Shown: piece by piece, positions 1 through 7,611 of the stretch
Position numbering within the stretch: the first letter of the stretch is position 1
How the letters are laid out: each line of letters begins with the position of its first letter
Assembly (NCBI GenBank): GCA_023461275.1
Contig: JAEYMI010000070.1
Coordinates: 1-23,620 of the forward strand
Source of the DNA: Actinomycetes bacterium
Lineage (GTDB): Bacteria > Actinomycetota > Actinomycetes > Mycobacteriales > Mycobacteriaceae
DNA: 23,620 nucleotides
Direction: 5' to 3'
Notes under the pieces: model-generated
Seen by the model: the letters and a program-made list of their open reading frames with translations, nothing else
Told to the model about the DNA's origin: nothing
Databases searched by the model: none
Position numbers and translations under genes: made by a program

Positions 1-1
1 C

Positions 2-115
2 CCCGAACGCTACCGGCATCGACGCCCCCAGGCCCCGATCGTTCCCGCGATCGTCGGCATCAACCACAAGACCACCAAGAAAACCCCAGTAACCAACCTG
101 TCTCAGACAGGTTGA
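2..115 (+). CDS. C-terminal tail of a truncated gene, possibly a transposase
   Basis: Reading from base 2 gives an open frame of 37 codons that ends at a TGA at 113-115. The peptide is basic (RYRHRRPQ near the start, KTTKK later) and ends NLSQTG. The start lies outside the window. The last codons and the stop fall inside a perfect palindrome at 94-114. A coding end running into an inverted repeat is common in insertion sequences, so a transposase tail is my guess, but no catalytic motif is visible and the family is not recognised. It could also be the tail of an ordinary gene, or chance reading in high-GC DNA. The ugpA gene begins 164 bases downstream. Confidence 0.35.
   Translation, partial: PERYRHRRPQAPIVPAIVGINHKTTKKTPVTNLSQTG
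94..114. repeat. 21-bp perfect palindrome over a stop codon
   Basis: The arms CAACCTGTCT and AGACAGGTTG flank a single central C. As a hairpin it would have a 9-bp stem and a TCA loop. No T-run follows, so it is not a classic intrinsic terminator. It could be a terminator-like stem, an operator, or part of an insertion-sequence end. Confidence 0.75.
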
Positions 116-278
116 CTAATTCCGTGCAGGGTGCGGAACGTCGAAACCGACGCGGAAGAACCGGCGGGCCCGCGACACCCGGCACGACCCCGCCACAGCA
201 GAGCGCCCGCCAGGTGTTCACCGTGCCGACGCCGCACCGTCGACCCCAGTTCGTTCGCGACGGAAACAATGACTCCTC

Positions 279-1211
279 GTGCCAGCCGACGCAGCGTCCT
301 CCGCCACGGAGAGAGTGCTGCCTGACGCCGGTGGCGCACGCCCGTGGCGGACGTACTTGCTGTTCGTCGCGATCGTCGGACCGAACCTCATCCTGCTGGC
401 GGTGTTCACCTATCGCCCGCTGATCGAGAACATCCGGATGTCGTTTTACGACTGGAACATCTCCTCGCCGGGCGCCGATTTCATCGGGCTGAAGAACTAT
501 CGGGAGTGGGCGACCCGATCCGACACCTGGACCATCGTGTCCAACACCGTCATCTTCACCGTGTGCGCGGTGATCGGCAGCATGATCATCGGACTGGCAC
601 TGGCGATGCTGCTCGACCAGCAACTCAAGGGCCGAAATCTGGTGCGATCCACCGTCTTCGCACCTTTCGTGATCTCTGGTGCGGCGATCGGTATCGCCTT
701 CCAGTTCGTCTTCGACCCCAACTTCGGCCTCGTCAACGACCTGATGCAGCGGCTCGGTTTCGGGGCCTCACCCGATTTCTATCAGGACCCGCACTGGGCG
801 TTGTTCATGATCACCGTCACCTATCTCTGGAAGAACATCGGCTACACGTTCGTCATCTATCTCGCGGCGCTGCAGGGTCGTCGGACCGACCTCGACGAAG
901 CCGCGCAGATCGACGGGGCCGGTGCGACAACGTATTTCCGCAAGGTGCTGCTTCCTCAACTGCGGCCGACGACCTACTTCCTGTCGATCACGGTGCTGCT
1001 CAACTCACTCCAGGTGTTCGACATCATCAACGTGATGACCCGCGGCGGACCGCTCGGCAACGGCACCACCACGATGGTCTATCAGGTGTACGAGGAGACC
1101 TTCCGCAACTTCCGGGCCGGATACGGCGCCACCGTCGCGACCATCATGTTCGTTGTCCTGCTGGTCATCACGGTTGTTCAGGTACGGGTCATGGATCGGA
1201 ATCAACGATGA
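279..1211 (+). CDS. ugpA: Glycerophosphodiester ABC importer, permease UgpA
   Basis: Inner-membrane permease of the binding-protein-dependent ABC importer for glycerol-3-phosphate-type compounds; in M. tuberculosis the substrate is glycerophosphocholine. The 310-residue protein has about six membrane segments, beginning near residues 25-45, and the EAA loop (EAAQIDGAGA, about 207-226) that docks on the ATPase. GTG 279 is the first in-frame start, because a TGA sits at 270-272. GTG 315, preceded by GGAGAG, is an alternative. A tiny 18-codon reading frame (ATG 269, stop at 323-325) overlaps the start and could be a coupling leader. The stop overlaps the ugpE start as ATGA. The gene order ugpA-ugpE-ugpB-ugpC matches M. 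tuberculosis Rv2835c-Rv2832c, which supports the name. The start is less certain than the identity. Confidence 0.92.
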   Translation: MPADAASSATERVLPDAGGARPWRTYLLFVAIVGPNLILLAVFTYRPLIENIRMSFYDWNISSPGADFIGLKNYREWATRSDTWTIVSNTVIFTVCAVIGSMIIGLALAMLLDQQLKGRNLVRSTVFAPFVISGAAIGIAFQFVFDPNFGLVNDLMQRLGFGASPDFYQDPHWALFMITVTYLWKNIGYTFVIYLAALQGRRTDLDEAAQIDGAGATTYFRKVLLPQLRPTTYFLSITVLLNSLQVFDIINVMTRGGPLGNGTTTMVYQVYEETFRNFRAGYGATVATIMFVVLLVITVVQVRVMDRNQR

Positions 1212-2035
1212 CGCGCGGCCGGCTCGCGACCGTCTTCGGTTATCTCGCGATGCTCGTCGCGCTGGTGGTCATCGCCTTGCCGCTGATCTGGATTCTGTTG
1301 GCGTCATTCAAGGATCGCTCGGAAATCTATGTGCAGCCGGCGATCTGGTGGCCGACGACGTGGCATCCGGAGAACTATCGCGAGGCGACGACGTCGGTCC
1401 CGTTCTGGCAGTTCCTGCGCAACTCGATCATCGTCACCTCGGCACTTGCGGTGATCAAGTTCGTGCTCGGTGTGCTCAGTGCCTACGGTCTGGTGTTCTT
1501 GCGGTTCCCGTTCAAGAACGTAGTGTTCGTGGCCATCATCGCCGCGCTGATGGTGCCCAATCAGATCACCGTCATCACCAACTACGCACTGGTGGCGCAG
1601 CTGGGCTTCCGAAACACGTTCGTGGGCATCATCGTTCCGCTCGCCGGGGTGGCGTTCGGAACCTTCCTGATGCGCAACCACTTTCTGTCGATCCCGCCGG
1701 AGATCATCGAGGCCGCCCGGATGGACGGCGCCGGGCACATCCGGCTGTTGCTGCGGGTGATCCTGCCGATCTCGATCCCGACGATGATCGCCTTCGCGTT
1801 GATCACCGTGGTCAACGAGTGGAACGAATACCTGTGGCCGTTCCTGATGGCCGACGACTACCGCGTCGCCACACTGCCTGTGGGTCTGACGCAGTTGCAG
1901 AACAACGACGGCCTCACCAACTGGGGTCCGGTGATGGCGGCGACGGTGCTGGCCATGCTGCCGATCCTGTTGGTGTTCCTGGCTTTACAGCGTCACATGA
2001 TCAAGGGGCTCACCTCGGGGGCCGTCAAGGGATGA
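1208..2035 (+). CDS. ugpE: Glycerophosphodiester ABC importer, permease UgpE
   Basis: Second permease of the UgpAE heterodimer, 275 residues, MalG/UgpE type. Six hydrophobic segments are visible, the first at about residues 10-33. The EAA loop EAARMDGAGHIRLLLRVILP lies at 168-187. The C-terminal region GLTQLQNNDG...NWGPVMAAT...MIKGLTSGAVKG is typical of UgpE. The ATG at 1208 overlaps the ugpA stop in an ATGA arrangement, implying translational coupling and matched amounts of the two permeases. A very long reading frame runs into this one from 344, but its first part is only the shadow of ugpA. ugpB follows after 22 bases. Confidence 0.93.
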   Translation: MTRGRLATVFGYLAMLVALVVIALPLIWILLASFKDRSEIYVQPAIWWPTTWHPENYREATTSVPFWQFLRNSIIVTSALAVIKFVLGVLSAYGLVFLRFPFKNVVFVAIIAALMVPNQITVITNYALVAQLGFRNTFVGIIVPLAGVAFGTFLMRNHFLSIPPEIIEAARMDGAGHIRLLLRVILPISIPTMIAFALITVVNEWNEYLWPFLMADDYRVATLPVGLTQLQNNDGLTNWGPVMAATVLAMLPILLVFLALQRHMIKGLTSGAVKG

Positions 2036-2057
2036 ACGAACAACAGGAGAAAATGCC

Positions 2058-3380
2058 ATGAGTCAACTCTCACGTCGCGGCTTCCTCGCCGCCGGTGCGG
2101 CCGTCGTCGCCGGAACCGCACTCGCCGCGTGCGCGGGCAGTGGTGGCACGAGTGGTAGTGGTTCCGGCGGGGCGTCGGGCGATGCCAACAACCTCACCTG
2201 GTGGTCGAATCATCCCGGTAAGTCCGCCGACGTCGAGCGCGAACTCATCAAGCGCTTCGAGGCCGCCAACCCGGGCATCAAGGTGCAGCTCGTCGACGGC
2301 GGCAAGAATTACGAGGAGCTCGCACAGAAGTTCAACGCCGCGCTGTCGGGTGGTTCACTGCCCGATATCGTCGTGCTCTCCGACGTCTGGTGGTTCAATT
2401 TCGCTCTGCTGGGTGCGATTTCGCCGCTCGATGACCTGTTCGGCAAGGCCGGAGTGAACACCTCGGATTTCGTGCCATCACTGTTCGGTGACTACGCCTG
2501 GAACAACAAGCACTGGGCGCTGCCCTACTCACGCTCGACGCCGTTGTTCTACTACAACAAGGATGTCTGGACCCAGGCCGGGCTGCCCGCCCGCGGACCA
2601 CAGACCTGGCAGGAGTTCAACGAGTGGGGCCCGCGTATCCAGGGTGTGGTCGGCGACGGCAAGCACGCGCACGGTTGGGGTAACGCCACCGACTATCTCG
2701 GCTGGACCTTCCAGGGCCCCACCTGGACCTTCGGCGGCGCCTACTCCGACGACTGGACCCTGAAATTCACTGAGCCGCAGACGATTGCAGCAGCCCAGTA
2801 CCTGAGCGACTCGATCAACAAAGATCGCTACGCCGGGATCTCCAACGACATCGCCAGCGACTTCAGTGCCGGGATCATCGCGTCGACGATTGCCTCCACT
2901 GGCGACCTGTCGGGCATCACCAAGAACGCCAAGTTCAATTTCGGCACGGCATTCCTGCCCGCACCCAACGGCCCCGGCTGCCCCACCGGTGGTGCCGGCC
3001 TGGCGATTCCGGCGAAGATCTCCGAGGAGCGTAAAGTCAACGCACTCAAGTTCATCGACTTCATCACCAATTCGGCCAACACCGCCTACTTCTCGCAGAA
3101 CGTCGGCTACATGCCGGTGCGGACGTCGTCGTTGACCGATCCGACGATGGCGGCCTTCCTGGCCAAGAACCCCAACTTCCGCACCGCCATCGAGCAACTG
3201 CCGAAGACCAAGCCGCAGAACTGGGCCCGGGTGTTCCTGCCCGGCGGGGACAAGATCATCGGCACCGGCTACGAGCAGATCGGCCTGCGCGGCGCCGACG
3301 TCACGTCGACCCTGACCGACACCCAGCAGCAGTTGCAGCGGATCTACGACACGCAGATCAAGTCCAAACTGCCGCAGTGA
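2058..3380 (+). CDS. ugpB: Glycerophosphodiester-binding lipoprotein UgpB
   Basis: Extracytoplasmic substrate-binding protein, 440 residues. The N-terminus has a twin-arginine motif (SRRGFLAA, Arg6-Arg7) and a lipobox LAAC with Cys25, so export by Tat and lipid anchoring are expected. AGGAGA lies 8 bases before the ATG. From memory of M. tuberculosis UgpB, long blocks align (STPLFYYNK, CPTGGAGLAIPAK, SEERKVNALKF, RVFLPGGD). Its ligand residues Tyr78, Asp102, Ser153, Trp208, Gly306, Tyr345 and Arg385 appear to match Tyr85, Asp109, Ser160, Trp216, Gly312, Tyr351 and Arg391 here. Leu205 of that protein falls opposite Tyr213. The ligand is therefore probably a glycerophosphodiester such as glycerophosphocholine, though the pocket may differ. 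Confidence 0.94.
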   Translation: MSQLSRRGFLAAGAAVVAGTALAACAGSGGTSGSGSGGASGDANNLTWWSNHPGKSADVERELIKRFEAANPGIKVQLVDGGKNYEELAQKFNAALSGGSLPDIVVLSDVWWFNFALLGAISPLDDLFGKAGVNTSDFVPSLFGDYAWNNKHWALPYSRSTPLFYYNKDVWTQAGLPARGPQTWQEFNEWGPRIQGVVGDGKHAHGWGNATDYLGWTFQGPTWTFGGAYSDDWTLKFTEPQTIAAAQYLSDSINKDRYAGISNDIASDFSAGIIASTIASTGDLSGITKNAKFNFGTAFLPAPNGPGCPTGGAGLAIPAKISEERKVNALKFIDFITNSANTAYFSQNVGYMPVRTSSLTDPTMAAFLAKNPNFRTAIEQLPKTKPQNWARVFLPGGDKIIGTGYEQIGLRGADVTSTLTDTQQQLQRIYDTQIKSKLPQ

Positions 3381-3413
3381 TATCGGCCGAACGCTAGGAA
3401 TCGAAAACCCTTC

Positions 3414-4502
3414 ATGGCATCAGTCACCTTCGAGCGGGCGACGCGTCGGTTCACCCCCGACGCGCCGCCCGCCGTCGACTCCCTCGACCTGCACATCGAC
3501 GACGGCGAGTTTCTCGTCCTCGTCGGACCGTCGGGGTGCGGCAAGTCCACCACCTTGCGCATGCTCGCCGGCCTGGAATCGGTGGAGTCCGGCCGGATTC
3601 TGATCGACGACGATGACGTTGCCGGTATGCCGCCCAAAGCGCGTGACGTGGCGATGGTCTTCCAGAGCTACGCGCTCTACCCGAACATGACCGTCGCCGA
3701 CAACATGGGCTTCGCGCTGCGCAACGCTGGAATCAGCAAGTCCGACACCGCATCGCGGGTCGCCGAGGTCGCCCGGATGCTGGAACTCGAGTCGTTGCTG
3801 GATCGCAAACCCGGCCGCCTGTCCGGCGGGCAGCGCCAACGTGTCGCGATGGGACGGGCCATCGTCCGGCGGCCGCGAGTGTTCTGCATGGACGAGCCGT
3901 TGTCCAATCTCGATGCGCGCCTACGGGTCAGCACCCGTGCGCAGATCGCCTCGCTGCAACGCGAGCTCGGCACCACCACGGTCTACGTCACCCACGACCA
4001 GGTGGAGGCGATGACGATGGGACACCGCGTGGCGGTGCTGTCGCATGGTGTTCTGCAGCAGGTGGCCCGGCCGCGCGAGATCTACACCGATCCGGCCAAC
4101 ATGATCGTCGCGTCGTTCATGGGGTCGCCACAGATGTGCCTGTTCGACGTCGACGTCTCCGATGCCGGTGCCGCTCTGGCGAATCTGACCGTTCCCGCCC
4201 CTCGCGGGGTGCCGGCTCGCGCGGTGCTCGGGGTGCGCTCGGAATCGTGGGGCATCACCGCGCCCACCGACCCGACGTCGATCACCGCCACCGTCGACTT
4301 CATCGAAGACCTTGGCGCCGAACAATTCGTCTACTGCACCATCCCGGCGGCCACCGTGCGCAGCGGCCGGGTGGTGGTGCGGGCGGACCGTCGAATCGAC
4401 GTCAGCGCCGGTGAACGGATCGGCGTGCACCCGGTCACCGACGAGGCGTACTGGTTCGATCCCGAGTCCGGCGCCCGGATTCGGGACGACCACCACACCT
4501 GA
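3414..4502 (+). CDS. ugpC: Glycerophosphodiester ABC importer, ATPase UgpC
   Basis: Cytoplasmic ATPase that powers UgpAE, 362 residues, of the MalK/UgpC class. Visible motifs are Walker A GPSGCGKST (38-46), Q-loop Gln84, signature LSGGQ (136-140), Walker B with Asp160-Glu161, D-loop SNLDA and switch His194. A C-terminal regulatory domain of TOBE/OB type follows from about residue 235; part of it is unlike E. coli UgpC but normal for mycobacterial ones. The start is 33 bases after ugpB, with a weak AGGA well upstream. It is the last gene of the operon, and strong inverted repeats follow at 4512-4581. In many bacteria ugp genes respond to phosphate limitation; nothing decisive for that is visible here. 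Confidence 0.94.
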   Translation: MASVTFERATRRFTPDAPPAVDSLDLHIDDGEFLVLVGPSGCGKSTTLRMLAGLESVESGRILIDDDDVAGMPPKARDVAMVFQSYALYPNMTVADNMGFALRNAGISKSDTASRVAEVARMLELESLLDRKPGRLSGGQRQRVAMGRAIVRRPRVFCMDEPLSNLDARLRVSTRAQIASLQRELGTTTVYVTHDQVEAMTMGHRVAVLSHGVLQQVARPREIYTDPANMIVASFMGSPQMCLFDVDVSDAGAALANLTVPAPRGVPARAVLGVRSESWGITAPTDPTSITATVDFIEDLGAEQFVYCTIPAATVRSGRVVVRADRRIDVSAGERIGVHPVTDEAYWFDPESGARIRDDHHT

Positions 4503-4511
4503 CCTCGCCAC

Positions 4512-4581
4512 GCTCCCGCGACCTCAACTCATTCCCGCGACCGTAACCACGGTCGCGGGAACCAGCTGGAGTCGCGGGAGC
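4512..4581 (+). terminator. Nested inverted repeats after ugpC
   Basis: The inner stem is a perfect 13 bp (TTCCCGCGACCGT 4532-4544, ACGGTCGCGGGAA 4549-4561) with loop AACC. An outer perfect 11-bp pair, GCTCCCGCGAC (4512-4522) and GTCGCGGGAGC (4571-4581), encloses it. No T-tract follows, as is usual in actinobacteria. All four arms share the core CCCGCGAC or its complement, so alternative pairings are possible. A transcription end for ugpAEBC is the simplest reading. Confidence 0.7.
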
Positions 4582-4680
4582 CAAATCAGACGACCCGGTT
4601 TGCCCACGCACCAGCACGTTTCCCGACATGCCCTAATGTGGAACGCGCCAGACCGGGCACAGGTGCGTGAGGGGGAATCG

Positions 4681-6462
4681 ATGGCCGACGTGCGCAAAGC
4701 GCGGCAGCTCTTCGAGCTGGGCGTACTGTCGCTGGGCATCGCCGTCGAAGGCCAGGACCCGATCAACAACCCCGCCCAGGCAGCCAAGGCGTTCACCCGC
4801 GCCAGCGAATGGGACCCCGGCATGGCCGACGCCTGGCTGGGCCGTCTGGCCTGCGGCGATGATGCCAACGAGGTGCTGCTGGCGCTGTACCGTACCCGCG
4901 ACGGCATCGGCCTCGAACAGCGTCGGCTCGGCTTGCCGCCCCGCACGCTGGCCGGGCGCTGGTACGCCGGGCTGCACATCACCTACCCGTTGTCCGACGC
5001 CACCGAGGCGTCGGCGGCCTACGCGTCGTCGCTGATTTCCGGCAAGGATTACAGCGGCGCCCAGGACGTGCTCAACGAGATCCCGCCCGCACACCGCGTG
5101 CCCATCGTCGAGTTCGTGCACGGCGTCATGCACTTCAAGACCCAACGCTGGCCGGACGTGCTGACCGCGCTGACCCGCTCGGATCGCTGGGACGACGGTT
5201 TTCTGCAGGCCGCCGCCGACTTCATGTGCGGGGCGTCGTGTGCACATATGGGGATGTTCGCCGAGGGCGTGCGCAGGTTGCAGAACGCCGTCGACGGCCC
5301 GGTGGCCGGCGTCGCCAACGACGCGACCTTCATGTACGGCCTCGTGCTGCGCGAGCAAGGCCACGAGGACAAGGCCAAGTCACTCTTCGAGCAGGTCTAT
5401 TCGAAGAATCCGGCGATGACCGCGGCCAGCGATGCGCTTCGTTCACCCAGCTATCGGCTGGTGATCTCGTCACCGGAGGAGATCGCCGAGCGCCGCGATC
5501 CGTGGGATCCCGACTCCCGGCCTGAGCGGGGCGAATCGCTGGTCAGCGACACGTCCGACACACCGGAAGCCGCTGAGCTCGTCACCGAGGCCCAGCAGGA
5601 GCTCGCCGCGCAGATCGGTCTGGACTCGGTGAAACAGCAAGTGGCCAAACTACAGTCGGCCGCGACGCTGGCCAAGGTCCGCGCCGACCGCGGGCTCTCG
5701 ACATCGGCCCGCAGCCTGCACCTGGCTTTCACCGGACCGCCCGGTACCGGCAAGACGACGGTGGCGCGGATCGTCGCCAAGATCTATTGCGGACTGGGAT
5801 TCATCAAGTCCGACAAGGTGATCGAGGCTTCTCGGCGCGACATGGTGGGCGAACATCTGGGCAGCACCGCGATCAAGACCGCCGCACTCATCGACTCCGC
5901 CATGGACGGCGTCTTGTTCATCGACGAGGCGTACACGCTTATCCAGCAAGGCCTTTCCGGCGGCGACGCATTCGGCCGCGAGGCCGTCGACACCCTCCTC
6001 GCCCGCATGGAGGATGATCGCGACCGACTCGTTGTCATCATCGCCGGGTACGACACCGAGATCGACCGCTTCCTGGCCTCCAACGACGGGCTCTCCTCCC
6101 GCTTCGCGCGTCGGGTCCAGTTCGAGTCCTACACTCCCAACGAACTCGCCAGGATCGGCGAATACATTGCCCGCCAACGCGATTCGTGGCTCACCCCGCA
6201 AGCGCTGGCGATCCTGGAAGAGGCCTGCGCACCGCTCTATCACGACATCCGGGTGGTCGACGGCAATCCCCGACGGACCAGCGACCTCGCCGGCAACGGC
6301 CGCTTCATCCGCAACGTGATCGAGGCCGCCGAGGAAGAACGGGAGTATCGGCTCTCGACGTCGGGCGACCTGGATTCCCTCACCCACGACGATCTGATGC
6401 GCATCGAAGCCCCCGACCTCAATGCCGCTCTCACCAACGTCATCCGGGGACTGCGTCGATGA
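4681..6462 (+). CDS. eccA: EccA-type AAA+ ATPase (ESX / type VII secretion family, CbbX-like)
   Basis: Cytosolic AAA+ ATPase of 593 residues, resembling M. tuberculosis EccA1/EccA3 in length and layout. The N-terminal helical TPR-like domain spans about residues 1-280 and includes the family marker DPWDP (273-277). The ATPase core has Walker A GPPGTGKT (352-359), Walker B VLFIDEA (411-417), sensor 1 IAGY (454-457) and the likely arginine finger Arg474 in SSRF. DLAGNGRFIRN is typical of the C-terminal lid. ATG 4681 has a strong GGGGGAA ribosome site; an open frame runs upstream into ugpC but lacks family similarity. In ESX loci EccA assists export of selected substrates and sits beside eccB, eccC, eccD, esx and PE/PPE genes. 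None of these is in the window, so this is an orphan copy. Confidence 0.85.
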   Translation: MADVRKARQLFELGVLSLGIAVEGQDPINNPAQAAKAFTRASEWDPGMADAWLGRLACGDDANEVLLALYRTRDGIGLEQRRLGLPPRTLAGRWYAGLHITYPLSDATEASAAYASSLISGKDYSGAQDVLNEIPPAHRVPIVEFVHGVMHFKTQRWPDVLTALTRSDRWDDGFLQAAADFMCGASCAHMGMFAEGVRRLQNAVDGPVAGVANDATFMYGLVLREQGHEDKAKSLFEQVYSKNPAMTAASDALRSPSYRLVISSPEEIAERRDPWDPDSRPERGESLVSDTSDTPEAAELVTEAQQELAAQIGLDSVKQQVAKLQSAATLAKVRADRGLSTSARSLHLAFTGPPGTGKTTVARIVAKIYCGLGFIKSDKVIEASRRDMVGEHLGSTAIKTAALIDSAMDGVLFIDEAYTLIQQGLSGGDAFGREAVDTLLARMEDDRDRLVVIIAGYDTEIDRFLASNDGLSSRFARRVQFESYTPNELARIGEYIARQRDSWLTPQALAILEEACAPLYHDIRVVDGNPRRTSDLAGNGRFIRNVIEAAEEEREYRLSTSGDLDSLTHDDLMRIEAPDLNAALTNVIRGLRR

Positions 6463-6472
6463 GGCGGGGTCG

Positions 6473-6871
6473 ATGATTCGGCGCACCCGATGGCTGCCGG
6501 CCGTGCTGGCGGTCGCTGCTGCTGCAGCAACAATCGGTGGCTGCAGCGTCTCCGGCACTCCCGTCGCCGACCCGGCTCCACCGCCAACCACCGCGCCGAT
6601 CGACACACCGTCGAACGAACCGTGGCCGACCCAGACCACCCCGTCGTCGCCGACCACCGACGTTCCCGCTCCGCCGGACTCGCAGACCATCGTCTGCCGC
6701 GAGTACATGCGTCGCGACGACGCCACACAAGAAGCGATCGTCAAAGCCAATGGCGTGACCAAGAATCCGATTCTGGTGGCCTCGCTGGTCAATGTGCTCT
6801 GCATGGCCAAACTCGACGAGACGGTGGCGTCGGTGATCAACAATCTCAGCGACGACATCACTCACAAGTGA
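6473..6871 (+). CDS. Small secreted lipoprotein downstream of eccA
   Basis: A 132-residue protein with a clear lipoprotein signal: MIRRTRW, a hydrophobic stretch, and lipobox IGGC with Cys24. Residues 28-70 are rich in Pro, Thr and Ser, a typical cell-wall spacer. The mature domain (about 70-132) is small and helical, with two cysteines (Cys75 and Cys110) that could form a disulfide. The spacing around CREYMRRDDATQ and LVNVLC recalls HdeA-like periplasmic acid-stress chaperones, but this is a weak resemblance seen by eye. ATG 6473 is chosen because the signal peptide starts there, though the frame is open from 6422. It lies 10 bases after the eccA stop, so the two are very likely co-transcribed. 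Function unknown. Confidence 0.75.
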   Translation: MIRRTRWLPAVLAVAAAAATIGGCSVSGTPVADPAPPPTTAPIDTPSNEPWPTQTTPSSPTTDVPAPPDSQTIVCREYMRRDDATQEAIVKANGVTKNPILVASLVNVLCMAKLDETVASVINNLSDDITHK

Positions 6872-6948
6872 TGTACTCACACACGACGCCCGGGGCCAGG
6901 GTTTCTCTCACGCCGATTCGGATGGCTCCGCATCGCATCGCCGGCCAC

Positions 6949-6962
6949 TATGCTCGACATCG
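6949..6962 (+). promoter_or_regulatory. Leaderless-type -10 element before the fRMsr gene
   Basis: TATGCT (6949-6954) ends 8 bases before the ATG at 6963, and no ribosome-binding site lies between. This spacing is typical of actinobacterial leaderless transcripts. No convincing -35 element is visible. Confidence 0.5.
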
Positions 6963-7460
6963 ATGAGTGCCACCGTTCCTCGCCTGACCGGCGACATCGC
7001 CGAGCAGTATCAGCAGCTCGCCGACTCCGCGCGCGCCCTCGTTGCCGGTGAAACAGACCGCATCGCGAATGCCGCCAACCTGTCGTCGCTGATTTATCAT
7101 TCACTGCCACAACTCAATTGGGCCGGGTTCTACTTCTACGACGGCACCGAACTCGTCGTCGGACCATTTCAGGGCAAGCCGGCGTGCATCCGCATCCCAC
7201 TGACCCGAGGCGTGTGCGGTGCGGCAGCCCGCACCCGGCAGACCCAACGCGTCGACGACGTCCACGCCGTGGCCGACCACATCGCCTGCGACGCCGACAG
7301 CCGCTCCGAGATCGTCATACCGCTCATCGCCGACGACACCCTGATCGGCGTGCTCGACATCGACAGCCCAGTCCCCCAACGCTTTTCCGTCGGGGACCAG
7401 ACCGGCTTGGAACAGATCGCGGCGGTCTTCGTCGAGGCGCTTCCACCGCTGGTCGAATAG
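6963..7460 (+). CDS. msrC: Free methionine-(R)-sulfoxide reductase (GAF domain)
   Basis: A 165-residue single GAF-domain protein of the fRMsr (MsrC/YebR) family, which reduces free L-methionine-R-sulfoxide to methionine in the cytoplasm using thioredoxin-type reductants. NWAGFY (about 52-57) and GPFQGKPACIRIP are family hallmarks. The three catalytic and resolving cysteines are Cys75, Cys85 and Cys109, with the 10 and 24 spacing of the E. coli enzyme (84/94/118). The C-terminal GVLDIDSP motif is also conserved. The length is normal. It appears to be a single-gene unit with a leaderless promoter, and repeats follow it. It is a housekeeping oxidative-stress enzyme. Confidence 0.93.
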   Translation: MSATVPRLTGDIAEQYQQLADSARALVAGETDRIANAANLSSLIYHSLPQLNWAGFYFYDGTELVVGPFQGKPACIRIPLTRGVCGAAARTRQTQRVDDVHAVADHIACDADSRSEIVIPLIADDTLIGVLDIDSPVPQRFSVGDQTGLEQIAAVFVEALPPLVE

Positions 7461-7471
7461 CTGCGCCCCAA

Positions 7472-7570
7472 GCTGATTGAGTAGGCACGCCCCTACGCTG
7501 ATTGCTCAGGCACGCCACCACGCTGATTGAGTTGGCACCGAGCGAAGCGAGGCGCCGTATCGAAATCAGC
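7472..7570. repeat. 25-bp-period repeat element ending in GAGCGAAGCGAG palindrome
   Basis: GCTGATTG begins at 7472, 7497 and 7522, exactly 25 bases apart. The units read GCTGATTGAGTAGGCACG, GCTGATTGCTCAGGCACG and GCTGATTGAGTTGGCACC. The third unit runs on into GAGCGAAGCGAG and ends in AATCAGC (7564-7570), the inverted complement of its opening GCTGATT, so a hairpin is possible. I recall similar elements scattered between genes in Gordonia and relatives, which would make this a REP or MITE-like family. Confidence 0.8.
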
Positions 7571-7611
7571 ACACAACAGTCTGGATACACCCCTCGCCCA
7601 GGGGCTCGGGC

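Noticed and set aside
60..623. Minus-strand frame covering the ugpA upstream region
   Set aside because: No recognisable domain, composition typical of a shadow, and it runs through ugpA; region 116-278 seems to be noncoding apart from a possible 18-codon leader at 269-325.
344..1207. Long plus-strand frame running into ugpE from upstream
   Set aside because: Up to 1207 the translation is Arg/His-rich noise in another frame of ugpA; only the part from 1208 is UgpE.
5650..6861. Open frame of 403 codons on the minus strand
   Set aside because: It lies antisense to eccA and the lipoprotein gene, which have clear family motifs; its own translation is low-complexity without domains. Typical high-GC shadow.
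7472..7544. Regular 25-bp spacing considered as a CRISPR remnant
   Set aside because: Units directly abut with no unique spacers, and no cas gene is nearby.
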